Assembly: GCF_001295845.1 (NCBI RefSeq)
Contig: NZ_LJIC01000105.1
Coordinates: 1-36,485 of the forward strand
Reading direction: 5' to 3'
Length of the DNA stretch: 36,485 bases
Origin: Rhodopseudomonas sp. AAP120
Lineage (GTDB): Bacteria; Pseudomonadota; Alphaproteobacteria; Rhizobiales; Xanthobacteraceae
Translations under genes and position numbers: made by a program
The notes under the pieces: model-generated
Seen by the model: only the letters and a program-made list of their open reading frames with translations
The model's database searches: none
Told to the model about the DNA's origin: nothing
In this document: in pieces, positions 26,292 to 34,528 of the stretch
Layout: every line of letters starts with the position of its first letter
Position numbering within the stretch: position 1 is the first letter of the stretch

Positions 26292-27383
26292 TCAATCCGT
26301 CAGAGCCGTCTGGGCGGTCTGCTGCCACATCATGATCTCGCGCGGAATCTGGGTCAACGACACCACCTTCTCGACCGCGCCGCATTCGATGGCTTCCTTG
26401 GGCATGCCGAATACGACGCAGCTTTCCTCGTCCTGCGCGCGAGTGGATGCGCCGAGCTTCCGCATCTCCAGAAGGCCGCGCGCGCCGTCGTCGCCCATCC
26501 CGGTCATGATGATGCCGAGCGCATTGGGGCCCGCGTGCTGCGCGGCGGAGCGGAACAGCACGTCGGCCGACGGCCGATGCCGCGACACCGGAGGGCCGTC
26601 CTTGATGGCGATGCTGTAGCGCAGCCCGGTTCGTTGCAGCAGCATGTGCCGCGCACCCGGCGCGATATAGGCCCAGCCCGGCAGCACCGGATCGCCGTCC
26701 TCGGCTTCCTTGACGTTGATCACGCAGCCGGAGTTGAGCCGCCGCGCGAACGCCGCGGTGAAGCCCTGCGGCATGTGCTGCACGATCAGAATCCCCGGAC
26801 AGTTCGGCGGCAGCACTTCGAGCACGTCGTGCAGCGCCTCGGTGCCGCCGGTCGACACGCCGATGCAGACAATGCGTTCGGTCGTCGGTCGCGACTTGGT
26901 CGCCACCGGCGGCGGGATGATGGCGTCGGCGGTGAGCTTTTGTTCGATCACCCGGCGCGCCGCACGCGGCCGCACGCGCGCGCGCGCTGCCGACTTGACC
27001 GCCTCGCGCAGCCGCCCGGAGCTTTCCCACAGCGCCTGCCGCGTATCGATCCGCGGCTTCGGCACGATGTCGACCGCACCGGCCTCGAATGCCTCGAACA
27101 TCAGGTCCGAGCCTTCGGGGGTCAGCGACGAACAGATCACCACCGGAATCGGCCGCTGCGCCATGATCTTGCGCAGGAAGGTGATGCCGTCCATGCGCGG
27201 CATCTGGATATCGAGGATGATGACGTCGGGCAGCTCTTCCTGCAGCCGCCGAGCCGCCACGAACGGATCCGACGCGGTCCCCATCACGGCGATCTCCGGA
27301 TCCTCGCTCAGGATGCTGCTGAGGATCTGACGCACCGAGGCCGAGTCATCGACGATGAGCACGCTGATCGGTTTCTTCGGCAT
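26292..27383 (-). CDS. cheB: Chemotaxis protein-glutamate methylesterase CheB
   Basis: A 363-residue two-domain CheB. The N-terminal receiver has phospho-acceptor Asp-58 (IILDIQMPRMDG) and acidic pair Asp-12/13. The linker is about 110-165, unusually Arg/Ala rich. The C-terminal methylesterase has catalytic Ser-177 (GVSTGG), His-203 (QHMPQGFT) and Asp-298 (GMGDDGARG). It removes methyl groups from receptors in the adaptation loop and is activated by CheA. It lies 126 bp after cheR and is followed by the soluble receptor-like gene at a 4-base gap. A tandem 16-bp repeat sits in its upstream gap. Confidence 0.96.
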   Translation of the reverse strand: MPKKPISVLIVDDSASVRQILSSILSEDPEIAVMGTASDPFVAARRLQEELPDVIILDIQMPRMDGITFLRKIMAQRPIPVVICSSLTPEGSDLMFEAFEAGAVDIVPKPRIDTRQALWESSGRLREAVKSAARARVRPRAARRVIEQKLTADAIIPPPVATKSRPTTERIVCIGVSTGGTEALHDVLEVLPPNCPGILIVQHMPQGFTAAFARRLNSGCVINVKEAEDGDPVLPGWAYIAPGARHMLLQRTGLRYSIAIKDGPPVSRHRPSADVLFRSAAQHAGPNALGIIMTGMGDDGARGLLEMRKLGASTRAQDEESCVVFGMPKEAIECGAVEKVVSLTQIPREIMMWQQTAQTALTD

Positions 27384-27453
27384 TCAATGCGTTCCCTTCA
27401 GATCTCGAACTTGCCGTACCGATCGCGCCAGGACCAAACTCCGGCGCTGACTT

Positions 27454-27485
27454 CCGCTGATCACACAAGCCGCTGATCACACAAG
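27454..27485. repeat. Two tandem 16-bp repeats upstream of cheB
   Basis: CCGCTGATCACACAAG occurs twice head to tail (27454-27469 and 27470-27485) in the 126-bp cheR-cheB gap. Each unit contains the palindrome TGATCA. It may be replication slippage or a double regulator site for cheB. No promoter is evident. Confidence 0.85.
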
Positions 27486-27509
27486 GCGACCAGGCTTCGC
27501 GGTGACCGG

Positions 27510-28352
27510 CTAGATCTTAAAGATCGTTGGTTGAACCTGCCTTAACTCCGGCAGCGCGCTGTGAATCATCGATTCGGAATGTCCCACCAACAAGTAGCCG
27601 CCCGGCCGCAGGTGCGAGGCGAGCCGCTGCACCACCCGGCGCTGGGTTTCACGATCAAAATAGATCAGGACGTTCCGGCAGAAGATGATGTCGACGTCAC
27701 GATCGACCGGATAAGACGCATCCATCAGATTCATGCGGGTGAAATTCGTCAGACGCCGCAGCTCCGGCACGACCCGAACCTCGGTGCGGGTGTGGTCTCG
27801 CGCTTTGAGGAAGTAGCGCTTGGCAAACTCTTCGGGCACCGGCTCGATCGTATCGCGGTGATAGATCGCGGAGGTCGCGATTCGCAGCACCGCGGTCGAG
27901 ATATCGGTGCCGAGAATGCGGAAGTGAAACCGCGATCCGGTGCGGGTCATGTCGTCCAGCACCATCGCGGCCGTATAGGCCTCCATGCCGGTGGAGCACG
28001 CGGAACTCCAGATTTTCAAATCGCGGGACTTGCGCCCGTGCTGCCTGAGCAGATCGGGGACCGCCACCCGGCGGATGAAATCGAAATGCTGGGGCTCGCG
28101 AAAGAAATCGGTCTTGTTGGTGGTGACGACGTCGATCAGATGGATCAGTTCGTTCTCGAGGGCGTCCTCGTCCGACAGATGATCGACGTAGTCCCCGACC
28201 GCGTCGAACTTCAGCGCGCGGACGCGCTTGAACAGGCGCCCCTCCAGCATCAACCGCTTGGCATTCGGCAGTCTGATGCCGACGTGGCCTTCGATTAGTC
28301 CGGCGATCGACTTGAATTGCCGATCCGACAGTTGACGCCTGGCTTCGTGCAT
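27510..28352 (-). CDS. cheR: Chemotaxis receptor methyltransferase CheR
   Basis: A 280-residue CheR with an N-terminal helical domain (1-75) and a SAM-dependent methyltransferase domain. The motif IDVVTTNKTDFFREPQHFD is typical. The SAM loop reads IWSSACSTGMEAYTAAM where most CheRs have a STGEEPYS form, so Glu-Glu-Pro is altered to Met-Glu-Ala. FCRNVLIYFD is the conserved C-terminal motif. It adds methyl groups to receptor glutamates. It lies 158 bp after the membrane receptor gene and 126 bp before cheB, in the same direction. Confidence 0.95.
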   Translation of the reverse strand: MHEARRQLSDRQFKSIAGLIEGHVGIRLPNAKRLMLEGRLFKRVRALKFDAVGDYVDHLSDEDALENELIHLIDVVTTNKTDFFREPQHFDFIRRVAVPDLLRQHGRKSRDLKIWSSACSTGMEAYTAAMVLDDMTRTGSRFHFRILGTDISTAVLRIATSAIYHRDTIEPVPEEFAKRYFLKARDHTRTEVRVVPELRRLTNFTRMNLMDASYPVDRDVDIIFCRNVLIYFDRETQRRVVQRLASHLRPGGYLLVGHSESMIHSALPELRQVQPTIFKI

Positions 28353-28383
28353 TCCGCGGCACTTTCGAGAGTTGGAAGGAGGA

Positions 28384-28442
28384 ACGAGGGGCCGTTCGGC
28401 TCGCCCGGGCTGTGACGCCGAACGGCGGAAACGGCCCCTCGT
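28384..28442. other. Long inverted repeat between the receptor and cheR genes
   Basis: Arms ACGAGGGGCCGTT (28384-28396) and AACGGCCCCTCGT (28430-28442) pair perfectly over 13 bp. Further partial pairing lies in the 33-base interior (CCGTTCGGC / GCCGAACGG, which competes with the outer stem). There is no T-run on the minus strand. It could attenuate or process the transcript so that the receptor is made in excess over CheR. It is read here as an RNA hairpin; a DNA repeat is also possible. Confidence 0.65.
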
Positions 28443-28510
28443 CCAGATTGCTCATCCGGCGCTCGGCATCGTCACGCTCGCGGTCGGAGCGCGACGAACG
28501 CCGGCCTCGA

Positions 28511-30319
28511 TCAGCGCTGGAAGTCCGCGTCGCGATCGTCCTCGCCGTCGCCGAGCGCGAAGGCGAAGCCGCCGCCGCCCGCGGCCTTCAGCTGGCGCTG
28601 CGGCTTGGCCGCCGGCTTCTTCGCCGGGCCACGATCAACAGCCGCCATGTGCGCGGCCTTGCTGCGCAGCTGGCTGACGGCCTTGTCGATCGGCGCGCTG
28701 CGCAGCTGCGCTCCGCTTTCGTCGATGCGGAAGAAGGCGATCGTCGACTGCAGCTGCTCGGCCTGCGAGGCGAGCTCTTCCGAGGTCGAAGACACCTGCT
28801 CCGAGGCGCTGGCGTTCTGCTGGCCGACCTTGTCGAGTTGCTGGATCGCCTGGTTGATCTGCGACGATCCGACGTCCTGCTCGCGGCAGGCCGAGGTGAT
28901 CTCTTCGACCAGCTCGGCGGTCTTCTTGATGTCGGGCACCAGCTTGGCCAGCATCTCGCCGGCTTCGCGGGCGACCTTCACGGTCTCGGCCGAGAGCGAG
29001 CCGATTTCAGCCGCCGAGGCCTGGCTGCGCTCGGCGAGCTTGCGCACTTCCGACGCCACCACCGCAAAGCCCTTGCCGTGTTCGCCGGCCCGCGCCGCTT
29101 CGACCGCCGCGTTCAGCGCCAGCAGATCGGTCTGGCGAGCGATCTCCTGCACGATGGTGATCTTCTCGGCGATGGTCTGCATTGCTTCGACCGCACGACC
29201 AACCGCCGCGCCGCTCGCCTCGGCGTCCTTGGCGGACTGCGCGGCGATCTTCTCGGTCTGGTTGGCGTTCTCGGCGTTCTGCTTGATGTTGGAGGCCATC
29301 TCCTCCATCGACGAGGAGGCTTCCTCGGCCGACGAGGCCTGCTCGGTCGCGCCCTGCGAGAGCTGCTCGGCGCTGGCCGAGAGTTCCTGGCTGCCGGCCG
29401 AGACGTTCTGCGCGGCGGTCAGTGCTTCGGACACGATCTGGCGCAGCTTCTCCACCATCTGCTCCAGCGCGATGCCGAGCGTATCCTTGTCCGACAGGCG
29501 CTTGGCATCGACCGTGAGGTTGCCCTGCGCGATCTGGTCGGCCATCGCCGCGGTCGCGTTGAGATTCGCGGTCATCGCATTCAGCGACTTCACCAGATCG
29601 CCGATTTCGTCGTTGCTGGCGACGTCGATCTTCTTGCTGAGATCGCCGATCGCCACCGCATCCGCCAGATCGACGGCGCTCGCCAGGGCCTTGCTGATGT
29701 TGATCGCGATCCAGGTCGCGGCGATCAGCGCGATGACGAGCGACGCGATCACCAGGCTGATCAGCATCAGCTGAGCGCGCGCGCCATTCTCCTTCGCCTG
29801 CTCGGTCTGATCGGCCATCAGCTTGCGAACGAAGGTGGTGTACTCTTCGAGGTTCGCGGTGGCTTCACTGACAGCCCTGCGGACTTCCGTGGTCGACAGC
29901 TCGGTCGCCTTCGGCTTGTCGGTCTTGGCGAACCGGAGTGCCTGATCTTCGCTGCTGTTCAGACGCAGGTAGGAAGCCGAGAACTTGTCGAGAATCTTCT
30001 TGCCGTTCTCGGTCGCGGCCGCGTGGATCTCGTCCCGCAGCTGCGTCAGCTTGATGCGGATGCTGCCGATCTCCGCGATGTAGCGATCCGTCTCGCCTTC
30101 ATTGACAGCCAGGATCGCGTTTTTCTCGGCGCGGATCTGCTGCAACACCATTTCGTTCAGGTGGCTGGCCTTGTCGAGCCGGGCGGCTGCCGCCGTGAGC
30201 GACTCGGTGGTGGCGCTCATTTCGCTCAGCTTCATGTAGGCAAGCCCGCCGGCGATGGCGGTGAGCAGAATGACGAGGCCGAACCCGCTCGCGAGCTTCG
30301 CTTTGACCGTGAATCTCAT
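28511..30319 (-). CDS. Methyl-accepting chemotaxis protein
   Basis: A 602-residue membrane receptor. TM1 is about 11-29 and TM2 about 184-207, enclosing a periplasmic helical four-helix-bundle ligand domain (30-183). HAMP follows (about 208-260, [18 protein letters not shown]), with a second HAMP-like repeat, then a long signalling domain with the tip [18 protein letters not shown]. The C-terminus is an Ala/Lys-rich linker with no aromatic pentapeptide (it ends DADFQR). ATG 30319 is preferred over 30379 because TM1 then begins about ten residues in, as usual. It sits between the two cheW genes and cheR and probably feeds CheA in this cluster. Confidence 0.95.
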   Translation of the reverse strand: MRFTVKAKLASGFGLVILLTAIAGGLAYMKLSEMSATTESLTAAAARLDKASHLNEMVLQQIRAEKNAILAVNEGETDRYIAEIGSIRIKLTQLRDEIHAAATENGKKILDKFSASYLRLNSSEDQALRFAKTDKPKATELSTTEVRRAVSEATANLEEYTTFVRKLMADQTEQAKENGARAQLMLISLVIASLVIALIAATWIAINISKALASAVDLADAVAIGDLSKKIDVASNDEIGDLVKSLNAMTANLNATAAMADQIAQGNLTVDAKRLSDKDTLGIALEQMVEKLRQIVSEALTAAQNVSAGSQELSASAEQLSQGATEQASSAEEASSSMEEMASNIKQNAENANQTEKIAAQSAKDAEASGAAVGRAVEAMQTIAEKITIVQEIARQTDLLALNAAVEAARAGEHGKGFAVVASEVRKLAERSQASAAEIGSLSAETVKVAREAGEMLAKLVPDIKKTAELVEEITSACREQDVGSSQINQAIQQLDKVGQQNASASEQVSSTSEELASQAEQLQSTIAFFRIDESGAQLRSAPIDKAVSQLRSKAAHMAAVDRGPAKKPAAKPQRQLKAAGGGGFAFALGDGEDDRDADFQR

Positions 30320-30386
30320 CTTTGATCTCACACTTGAATTGATCGGTTGAATTGGGTTGCTACGCCTGACACCACTCACGCTTCAC

Positions 30387-30872
30387 CTAGGCGGCACGGG
30401 ATGCCTCCATGGCCATCTCGTGCTCCGGTAACTTGGCACTCGCCATCAGCTTGGAGAGATCGAAGATGATGACGAAGCGCTCGCCTTTACGGCCGATGCC
30501 GGCGATGTAGTCCGACTTCCATTTCCCTCCGACCTCCGGGACCGCCTCGAGCGAGGAGTCCTCGATGCCGGTGACCTCGTAGACGCAGTCGGCAACGAAG
30601 CCGACGCCGACGATGCGGTCGCCGATCGGAACGTCGAGAATGATGATGCGCGTGGCTTCGGTGGCGGGGACCGCGGGCAGATCGAGCTTCAGCCGCAGAT
30701 CGAGAATCGGATAGCCGGCACCGCGGACATCGATCATGCCCAGCATGAAGTCGGGCGCGTGCGGCAGACGGGCGATCGGCCGCATGTCGAGGATTTCGCG
30801 GACGTTGCGGATCGAGATGCCGAAAGTCTCTCCGGCCAATCCCAACGTCAGATATTGCGCCATTTCGGCCAT
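30387..30872 (-). CDS. cheW: Chemotaxis adaptor CheW (first copy in map order)
   Basis: A 161-residue CheW-domain protein with the standard fold (QYLTLGLAGETFGISIRNVR, LGMIDVRGAGYPILDLRLKL, RFVIIFDLSKLM). It couples receptors to CheA. Start at ATG 30872, with GGAG 8 bases upstream. Another ATG follows at 30863. The tail EHEMAMEASRAA is unstructured. It lies 60 bp downstream of the second cheW and 67 bp before the receptor gene. The usual VRGxxxPV motif reads VRGAGYPI. Confidence 0.95.
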   Translation of the reverse strand: MAEMAQYLTLGLAGETFGISIRNVREILDMRPIARLPHAPDFMLGMIDVRGAGYPILDLRLKLDLPAVPATEATRIIILDVPIGDRIVGVGFVADCVYEVTGIEDSSLEAVPEVGGKWKSDYIAGIGRKGERFVIIFDLSKLMASAKLPEHEMAMEASRAA

Positions 30873-30932
30873 CTTACACTCCGCCCCAGCACAGCCAGTC
30901 GCACCCAAGCGCGTTCTTCAGGGAGAGCGCGC

Positions 30933-31397
30933 TCAATTGAGGATCCGTTCCATGTTCGGCACGATGACGAACTCCTCGCGCCATTTGGTGATGAAGCGGA
31001 TGTAGTCCGGCTTCCAATGCATCCCGACGCGCGGCGTCTGCTGCACGTCGACCTTGGAGATCTCGGTGACTTCGTACACCTTGTCGGCGGTGACCCCGAC
31101 CAGCACCGGTTCGTTGTCGATCCGCACTTCGAGAACGACGATCCGTGTATCGACGGTTTCGCGCGCGGCCGGCATACCGAAGCGGATACGCAGATCGGCG
31201 AACGGGATGACATTGCCGCGGACGTTGATGACACCCGGGACGAACGCTTTCGCGCCCGCCACCTTGGTGGCCGGAATCGGATCGATGATCTCACGCACCG
31301 ATTCCGCATCGAGCGCGAATTTCTCGTCGCCGAGCCCGATCATCACCACCTGGATGGCATCGTCGTGGGTCGCGTCTTGGGCTTGGTCCCTGCTCAT
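30933..31397 (-). CDS. cheW: Chemotaxis adaptor CheW (second copy)
   Basis: A 154-residue CheW-domain protein (VVMIGLGDEKFALDAESVRE, GVINVRGNVIPFADLRIRFG, EFVIVPNMERIL). Its start ATG at 31397 overlaps the cheA stop by one base (TGATG), giving tight coupling to CheA. An upstream open frame into cheA exists but is not coding. It differs clearly from the neighbouring CheW and has a more acidic N-terminus, so each may prefer a different partner (CheA versus receptor array). Confidence 0.95.
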   Translation of the reverse strand: MSRDQAQDATHDDAIQVVMIGLGDEKFALDAESVREIIDPIPATKVAGAKAFVPGVINVRGNVIPFADLRIRFGMPAARETVDTRIVVLEVRIDNEPVLVGVTADKVYEVTEISKVDVQQTPRVGMHWKPDYIRFITKWREEFVIVPNMERILN

Positions 31398-33457
31398 CAG
31401 GCCGCCTCGCTCATCTGCTGCTTCTCCGATTGCGCCTGTGCAAGCGCGACGAGCTGGACCACGTCGAGGATCAGCGCCGCGGTGCCGTCGCCGAGGATGG
31501 TGGCGCCGGAGAAGATCGTGACGTTGGAATGCAGCTTCGACAGCGACTTGATCACGGTCTGGTGGTTGCCGATGATCTGGTCGGCGACCAGACCGACGCG
31601 GGTCTCGCCGGTCGAGATGATGATCGTCTTCTGGTGTTCGTCCGGCTCGCCGGTGGACTCGAAGGCGTCGCGGAGCCGCATGAACGGCACGAGGTTGCCG
31701 CGGACGTTGAGGAAGTTCCGGCCGCGCGAGCGCTCGTCTTCGGCCGTCAGCTCGACGCATTCTTCGACAGCCGACAGCGGGATGATGTAGCGCTGGTCGC
31801 TGACGCGGATCAGCAGACCTTCGATGATCGCCAGCGTCAGCGGCAAACGCAGCGTCACCGTCGTGCCCTGACCCGGCACGGTCGACAGATCGATCGAGCC
31901 GCGCATGTTCTCGATGGTGCGCTTGACCACATCCATGCCGACACCGCGGCCGGACAGCGCCGAGATCGTCTGCGCGGTCGAGAAACCGGGGTGAAACAGG
32001 AATTGGTGGATCTCATGGTCGGACAGCGCCGCGCCGGGCGCGATCAGCCCCTGCTCTTCCGCCTTGGCGCGGATGCGCGCGGTGTTGAGCCCACCGCCAT
32101 TGTCCTTCACCGTCACCAGCACCTGGGCGCCGGCATGCACCGCCGCGAGTTCGATGCGGCCCTGCTCCGGCTTGCCGGCCGCTGCGCGCGCCGACGGCGC
32201 CTCGATGCCGTGGTCGATCGAGTTGCGGATCAAATGAACCAGCGGATCGGCCAGGCATTCGATCATGGTCTTGTCGAGTTCGGTATCCTCGCCAGAGGTG
32301 ATGAACTCGACCGGCTTGCCCAGGTCGCGCGACAGATCGTGGATCAGGCGGCGGAAACGGCCGAACAGCGACCCGATCGGCACCATGCGGGCGCCCATCG
32401 TGGTGTCGCGCAGGCTGGAAGCGAGCCGCTCGATCTCCTCGGCGATCATCTTGATCGACAGATCGGAGCCGTGCGCCGCGAGCTGGCTGAGACGCGCCTG
32501 GGCGATCACCAGTTCGCCGACCCGGTCCATCAATTCGTCGAGCCGCTCGGCCTGCACGCGTACTGTCGCGATGCCGCGATCGTCGGCGCGGCGCGGTTCA
32601 CCGCTGCGCCGCTCGGGCTTCGCCGCAGGGCCCGGCTGCTCGGCTGCCGCGACCTCGACCGGCGCCTGGGCCGGCACCAGCGGCACGTCGGCCGCCAGGA
32701 TGTCCGGAAACGGTTCGGCGGCGACGGGGGCCGAGTCACGCTCCTCTTCGAGCAGCGGCTCCAGCGAGAGCTTCATTTCGTCGATCACGAACATGAAGAC
32801 GTCGTCGATCGCGGCCTTGTCGCAATCCGAATGCAGCGCGACGTCCCATTTCAGGTAGCAGTCTTCCGGCTCGAACTCGTCGATGAACGGAATGTCGTCG
32901 GTCAACGGCACGACGAAACAGGGGCCGAGCTTGGCGAGGTCTTCGAGCAGGTCCAGCGGATTGGAGCCGTTGCGGAGGATTTGCTGGTCGAACTCGAGGC
33001 GGAGCCGCCAGCCGACCGATCGTTTTTCGGCAGGCGCGGCGACGACGGGCGCGTGGGTTAACTCGACCTCGGCAGCGCCCGCTTCCGGCGGCACGAAGCG
33101 GCTGAGATCGGCCAGGATCGCATCGCCGATGATGGCGTCGGTGTCGTCCGGCGTCTCGATCAACGCGCGGATGAAATCTTTGGCGGCGAGCGCAACGGAG
33201 ATCAGATCCTGGGTCGGCTTGATCTCGCCCTTGCGGACGCGCTCGAACGCGGTCTCGAATTCATGGGTGAAAGTCGCGACCTTGTCGAACCCGAACATCG
33301 CGCCCGACCCCTTGATGGTGTGCAGGGCGCGAAATGCCGAGTCGATCAGCTCGCGATCGTCGGGGTTTTGCCCGAGATCCAGCAGGGCCGCTTCCAGGAC
33401 CTCGAACAGCTCGGCGGCCTCCTGGCGAAAAATCGCTGCCGGATCGATCATGGTCAT
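31397..33457 (-). CDS. cheA: Chemotaxis histidine kinase CheA
   Basis: A 686-residue CheA with all main domains: HPt with phospho-His-46 (ALHTIKGSGAMFGF), a CheY/B-binding-like region with acid patches (about 155-235), a proline/alanine linker, dimerisation helices (about 295-360), the HATPase with N-box HLIRNSIDHGIEAP, G1 DNGGGLN and G2 SGRGVGMDVVK, and a CheW-like domain from about 530. It autophosphorylates and passes phosphate to CheY and CheB. It overlaps cheY upstream by 4 bases (ATGA) and the second cheW downstream by 1. A second ATG follows at 33451. Confidence 0.97.
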   Translation of the reverse strand: MTMIDPAAIFRQEAAELFEVLEAALLDLGQNPDDRELIDSAFRALHTIKGSGAMFGFDKVATFTHEFETAFERVRKGEIKPTQDLISVALAAKDFIRALIETPDDTDAIIGDAILADLSRFVPPEAGAAEVELTHAPVVAAPAEKRSVGWRLRLEFDQQILRNGSNPLDLLEDLAKLGPCFVVPLTDDIPFIDEFEPEDCYLKWDVALHSDCDKAAIDDVFMFVIDEMKLSLEPLLEEERDSAPVAAEPFPDILAADVPLVPAQAPVEVAAAEQPGPAAKPERRSGEPRRADDRGIATVRVQAERLDELMDRVGELVIAQARLSQLAAHGSDLSIKMIAEEIERLASSLRDTTMGARMVPIGSLFGRFRRLIHDLSRDLGKPVEFITSGEDTELDKTMIECLADPLVHLIRNSIDHGIEAPSARAAAGKPEQGRIELAAVHAGAQVLVTVKDNGGGLNTARIRAKAEEQGLIAPGAALSDHEIHQFLFHPGFSTAQTISALSGRGVGMDVVKRTIENMRGSIDLSTVPGQGTTVTLRLPLTLAIIEGLLIRVSDQRYIIPLSAVEECVELTAEDERSRGRNFLNVRGNLVPFMRLRDAFESTGEPDEHQKTIIISTGETRVGLVADQIIGNHQTVIKSLSKLHSNVTIFSGATILGDGTAALILDVVQLVALAQAQSEKQQMSEAA

Positions 33458-33819
33458 GCCCGCACCAGCCTGCTGACGACGGACACGAGTTGCTCGGGCT
33501 TGAACGGCTTGGTGATCCAGCCGGTCGCACCGCAGCTCTTGGCCTCCTGCTTGACCGCGTCGTTGGATTCCGTGGTCAGGAAGACGATCGGCAGCCCCAC
33601 CAGGCTCGGCAGTTTGCGCAGCGCCTTGATCAGTTCGAGGCCGTTCATCACCGGCATGTTGAGATCGGTGATGACGAGATCGACCTTGCTGGCCTGCGCC
33701 TTGGCGAGGCCCTGGGCGCCGTCGCCGGCCTCCAGAACGCTGTGCCCGGCCGGCTCCAGCGTCACCTTGATCATCTGGCGGATGCTGGGGGAATCATCGA
33801 CGGTGAGAATCGTGGCCAT
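33454..33819 (-). CDS. cheY: Single-domain response regulator CheY
   Basis: A 121-residue stand-alone receiver: acid pair Asp-8/Asp-9, phospho-acceptor Asp-52 (VITDLNMP), Thr about 82/83 and Lys-104 (TKPFKP). There is no output domain. It probably takes phosphate from the downstream CheA. Start ATG overlaps the STAS gene stop by one base (TGATG), and its stop overlaps the cheA start. Whether it acts on a flagellar motor, pili or another target is unknown, as no motility genes are in view. Confidence 0.96.
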   Translation of the reverse strand: MATILTVDDSPSIRQMIKVTLEPAGHSVLEAGDGAQGLAKAQASKVDLVITDLNMPVMNGLELIKALRKLPSLVGLPIVFLTTESNDAVKQEAKSCGATGWITKPFKPEQLVSVVSRLVRA

Positions 33820-34142
33820 CAGGAGCCACCTTTCTTCTGCGGGAAATGCTGATCGATCGCCGCGTCGCTGGAAAAGCCGGCGCGCCGAATAGTGTTACGC
33901 AGAGGTTGGGACAGCTCGGTCAGGACGACGGGCCGTCCTTGCGCTTCGCCGGTCTTCGCCGTCGACAGCAGGAGCTGGACCGAGGTGACGTCGGCCTTGT
34001 CCACGCTGGAGCAGTCGATCTCCAGCCGGCCCTGTCGGCTGAAGGCTTCTCGGACTGCCTCGTAGATTCCCCGGATTGAGCTGATACTGAAGTCGGAAGG
34101 AAGCCGTAGCGAATTCTTCGCACCGGCAGAATCGTGCGTCAT
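33819..34142 (-). CDS. STAS-domain protein
   Basis: A 107-residue STAS-domain protein of the anti-sigma-antagonist type (LEIDCSSVDKADVTSVQLLL, then VVLTELSQPLRNTIRRAGF). The usual phosphorylated Ser/Thr position appears as DVTS. It is the first gene of the chemotaxis operon and overlaps cheY by one base, so it is produced with the kinase complex. Such proteins are found at the head of several alternative chemotaxis-type clusters, where their partner is usually not known. There are no cysteine or membrane features. Confidence 0.85.
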   Translation of the reverse strand: MTHDSAGAKNSLRLPSDFSISSIRGIYEAVREAFSRQGRLEIDCSSVDKADVTSVQLLLSTAKTGEAQGRPVVLTELSQPLRNTIRRAGFSSDAAIDQHFPQKKGGS

Positions 34143-34528
34143 TGCAAGCCCCAGTCACACGGCGACTCACGCGGGGACAATTGGTGATGCAATCGCCGCG
34201 CATTCGCTCAGTGCCCTGAGTGTGCCGATGAGATATTAAGAAATTATACTTGGAGGATTTAAAGTTACGCCCCCCGCGTAGCGCCGATTATTACTTATCG
34301 AGGCGGAGACGCGCCCACCTGTTCGCGGTTACCAGGCGGAGTATCGCCTGCCGCTCAGGCACAATTCTGCACCCGTAATCTGATACTGCGTACATTTACG
34401 TAGGCGGGCCTCTTCGCTCGACGACAATCGAATCGAGCAACCGTCTCAGTAGACGTTTAACTTCCGACAGGTAGGTTTATCGCGACTGCCGCTCATAAGC
34501 GCCAGTATTAATACGGGGACCAGCCGAG
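34143..34528. promoter_or_regulatory. Divergent gap between the chemotaxis operon and the HD-GYP regulator
   Basis: 386 bp with no gene. It is AT-richer than its surroundings at 34230-34265 and 34480-34510. For the minus strand a perfect -10 hexamer TATAAT is at 34248-34243, with no good -35 (weak TTTAAA-like region at about 34258-34263), leaving a leader of about 95 bases to the STAS gene. A weak -10-like TATTAAT lies near 34504-34510, upstream of the plus-strand regulator. I see no long palindrome or terminator. Confidence 0.4.

Noticed and set aside
27454-27485. CRISPR-like repeat
   Set aside because: There are only two adjacent copies, with no spacer between them and no cas genes.
28412-30325. 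Long plus-strand open frame opposite the membrane receptor gene
   Set aside because: It has low-complexity Leu/Gly/Arg/Asp composition and no ribosome site, and is antisense to a clear receptor.
31430-33061. Long plus-strand open frame opposite cheA
   Set aside because: It is an antisense product of high-GC coding bias. CheA has all family motifs on the other strand.
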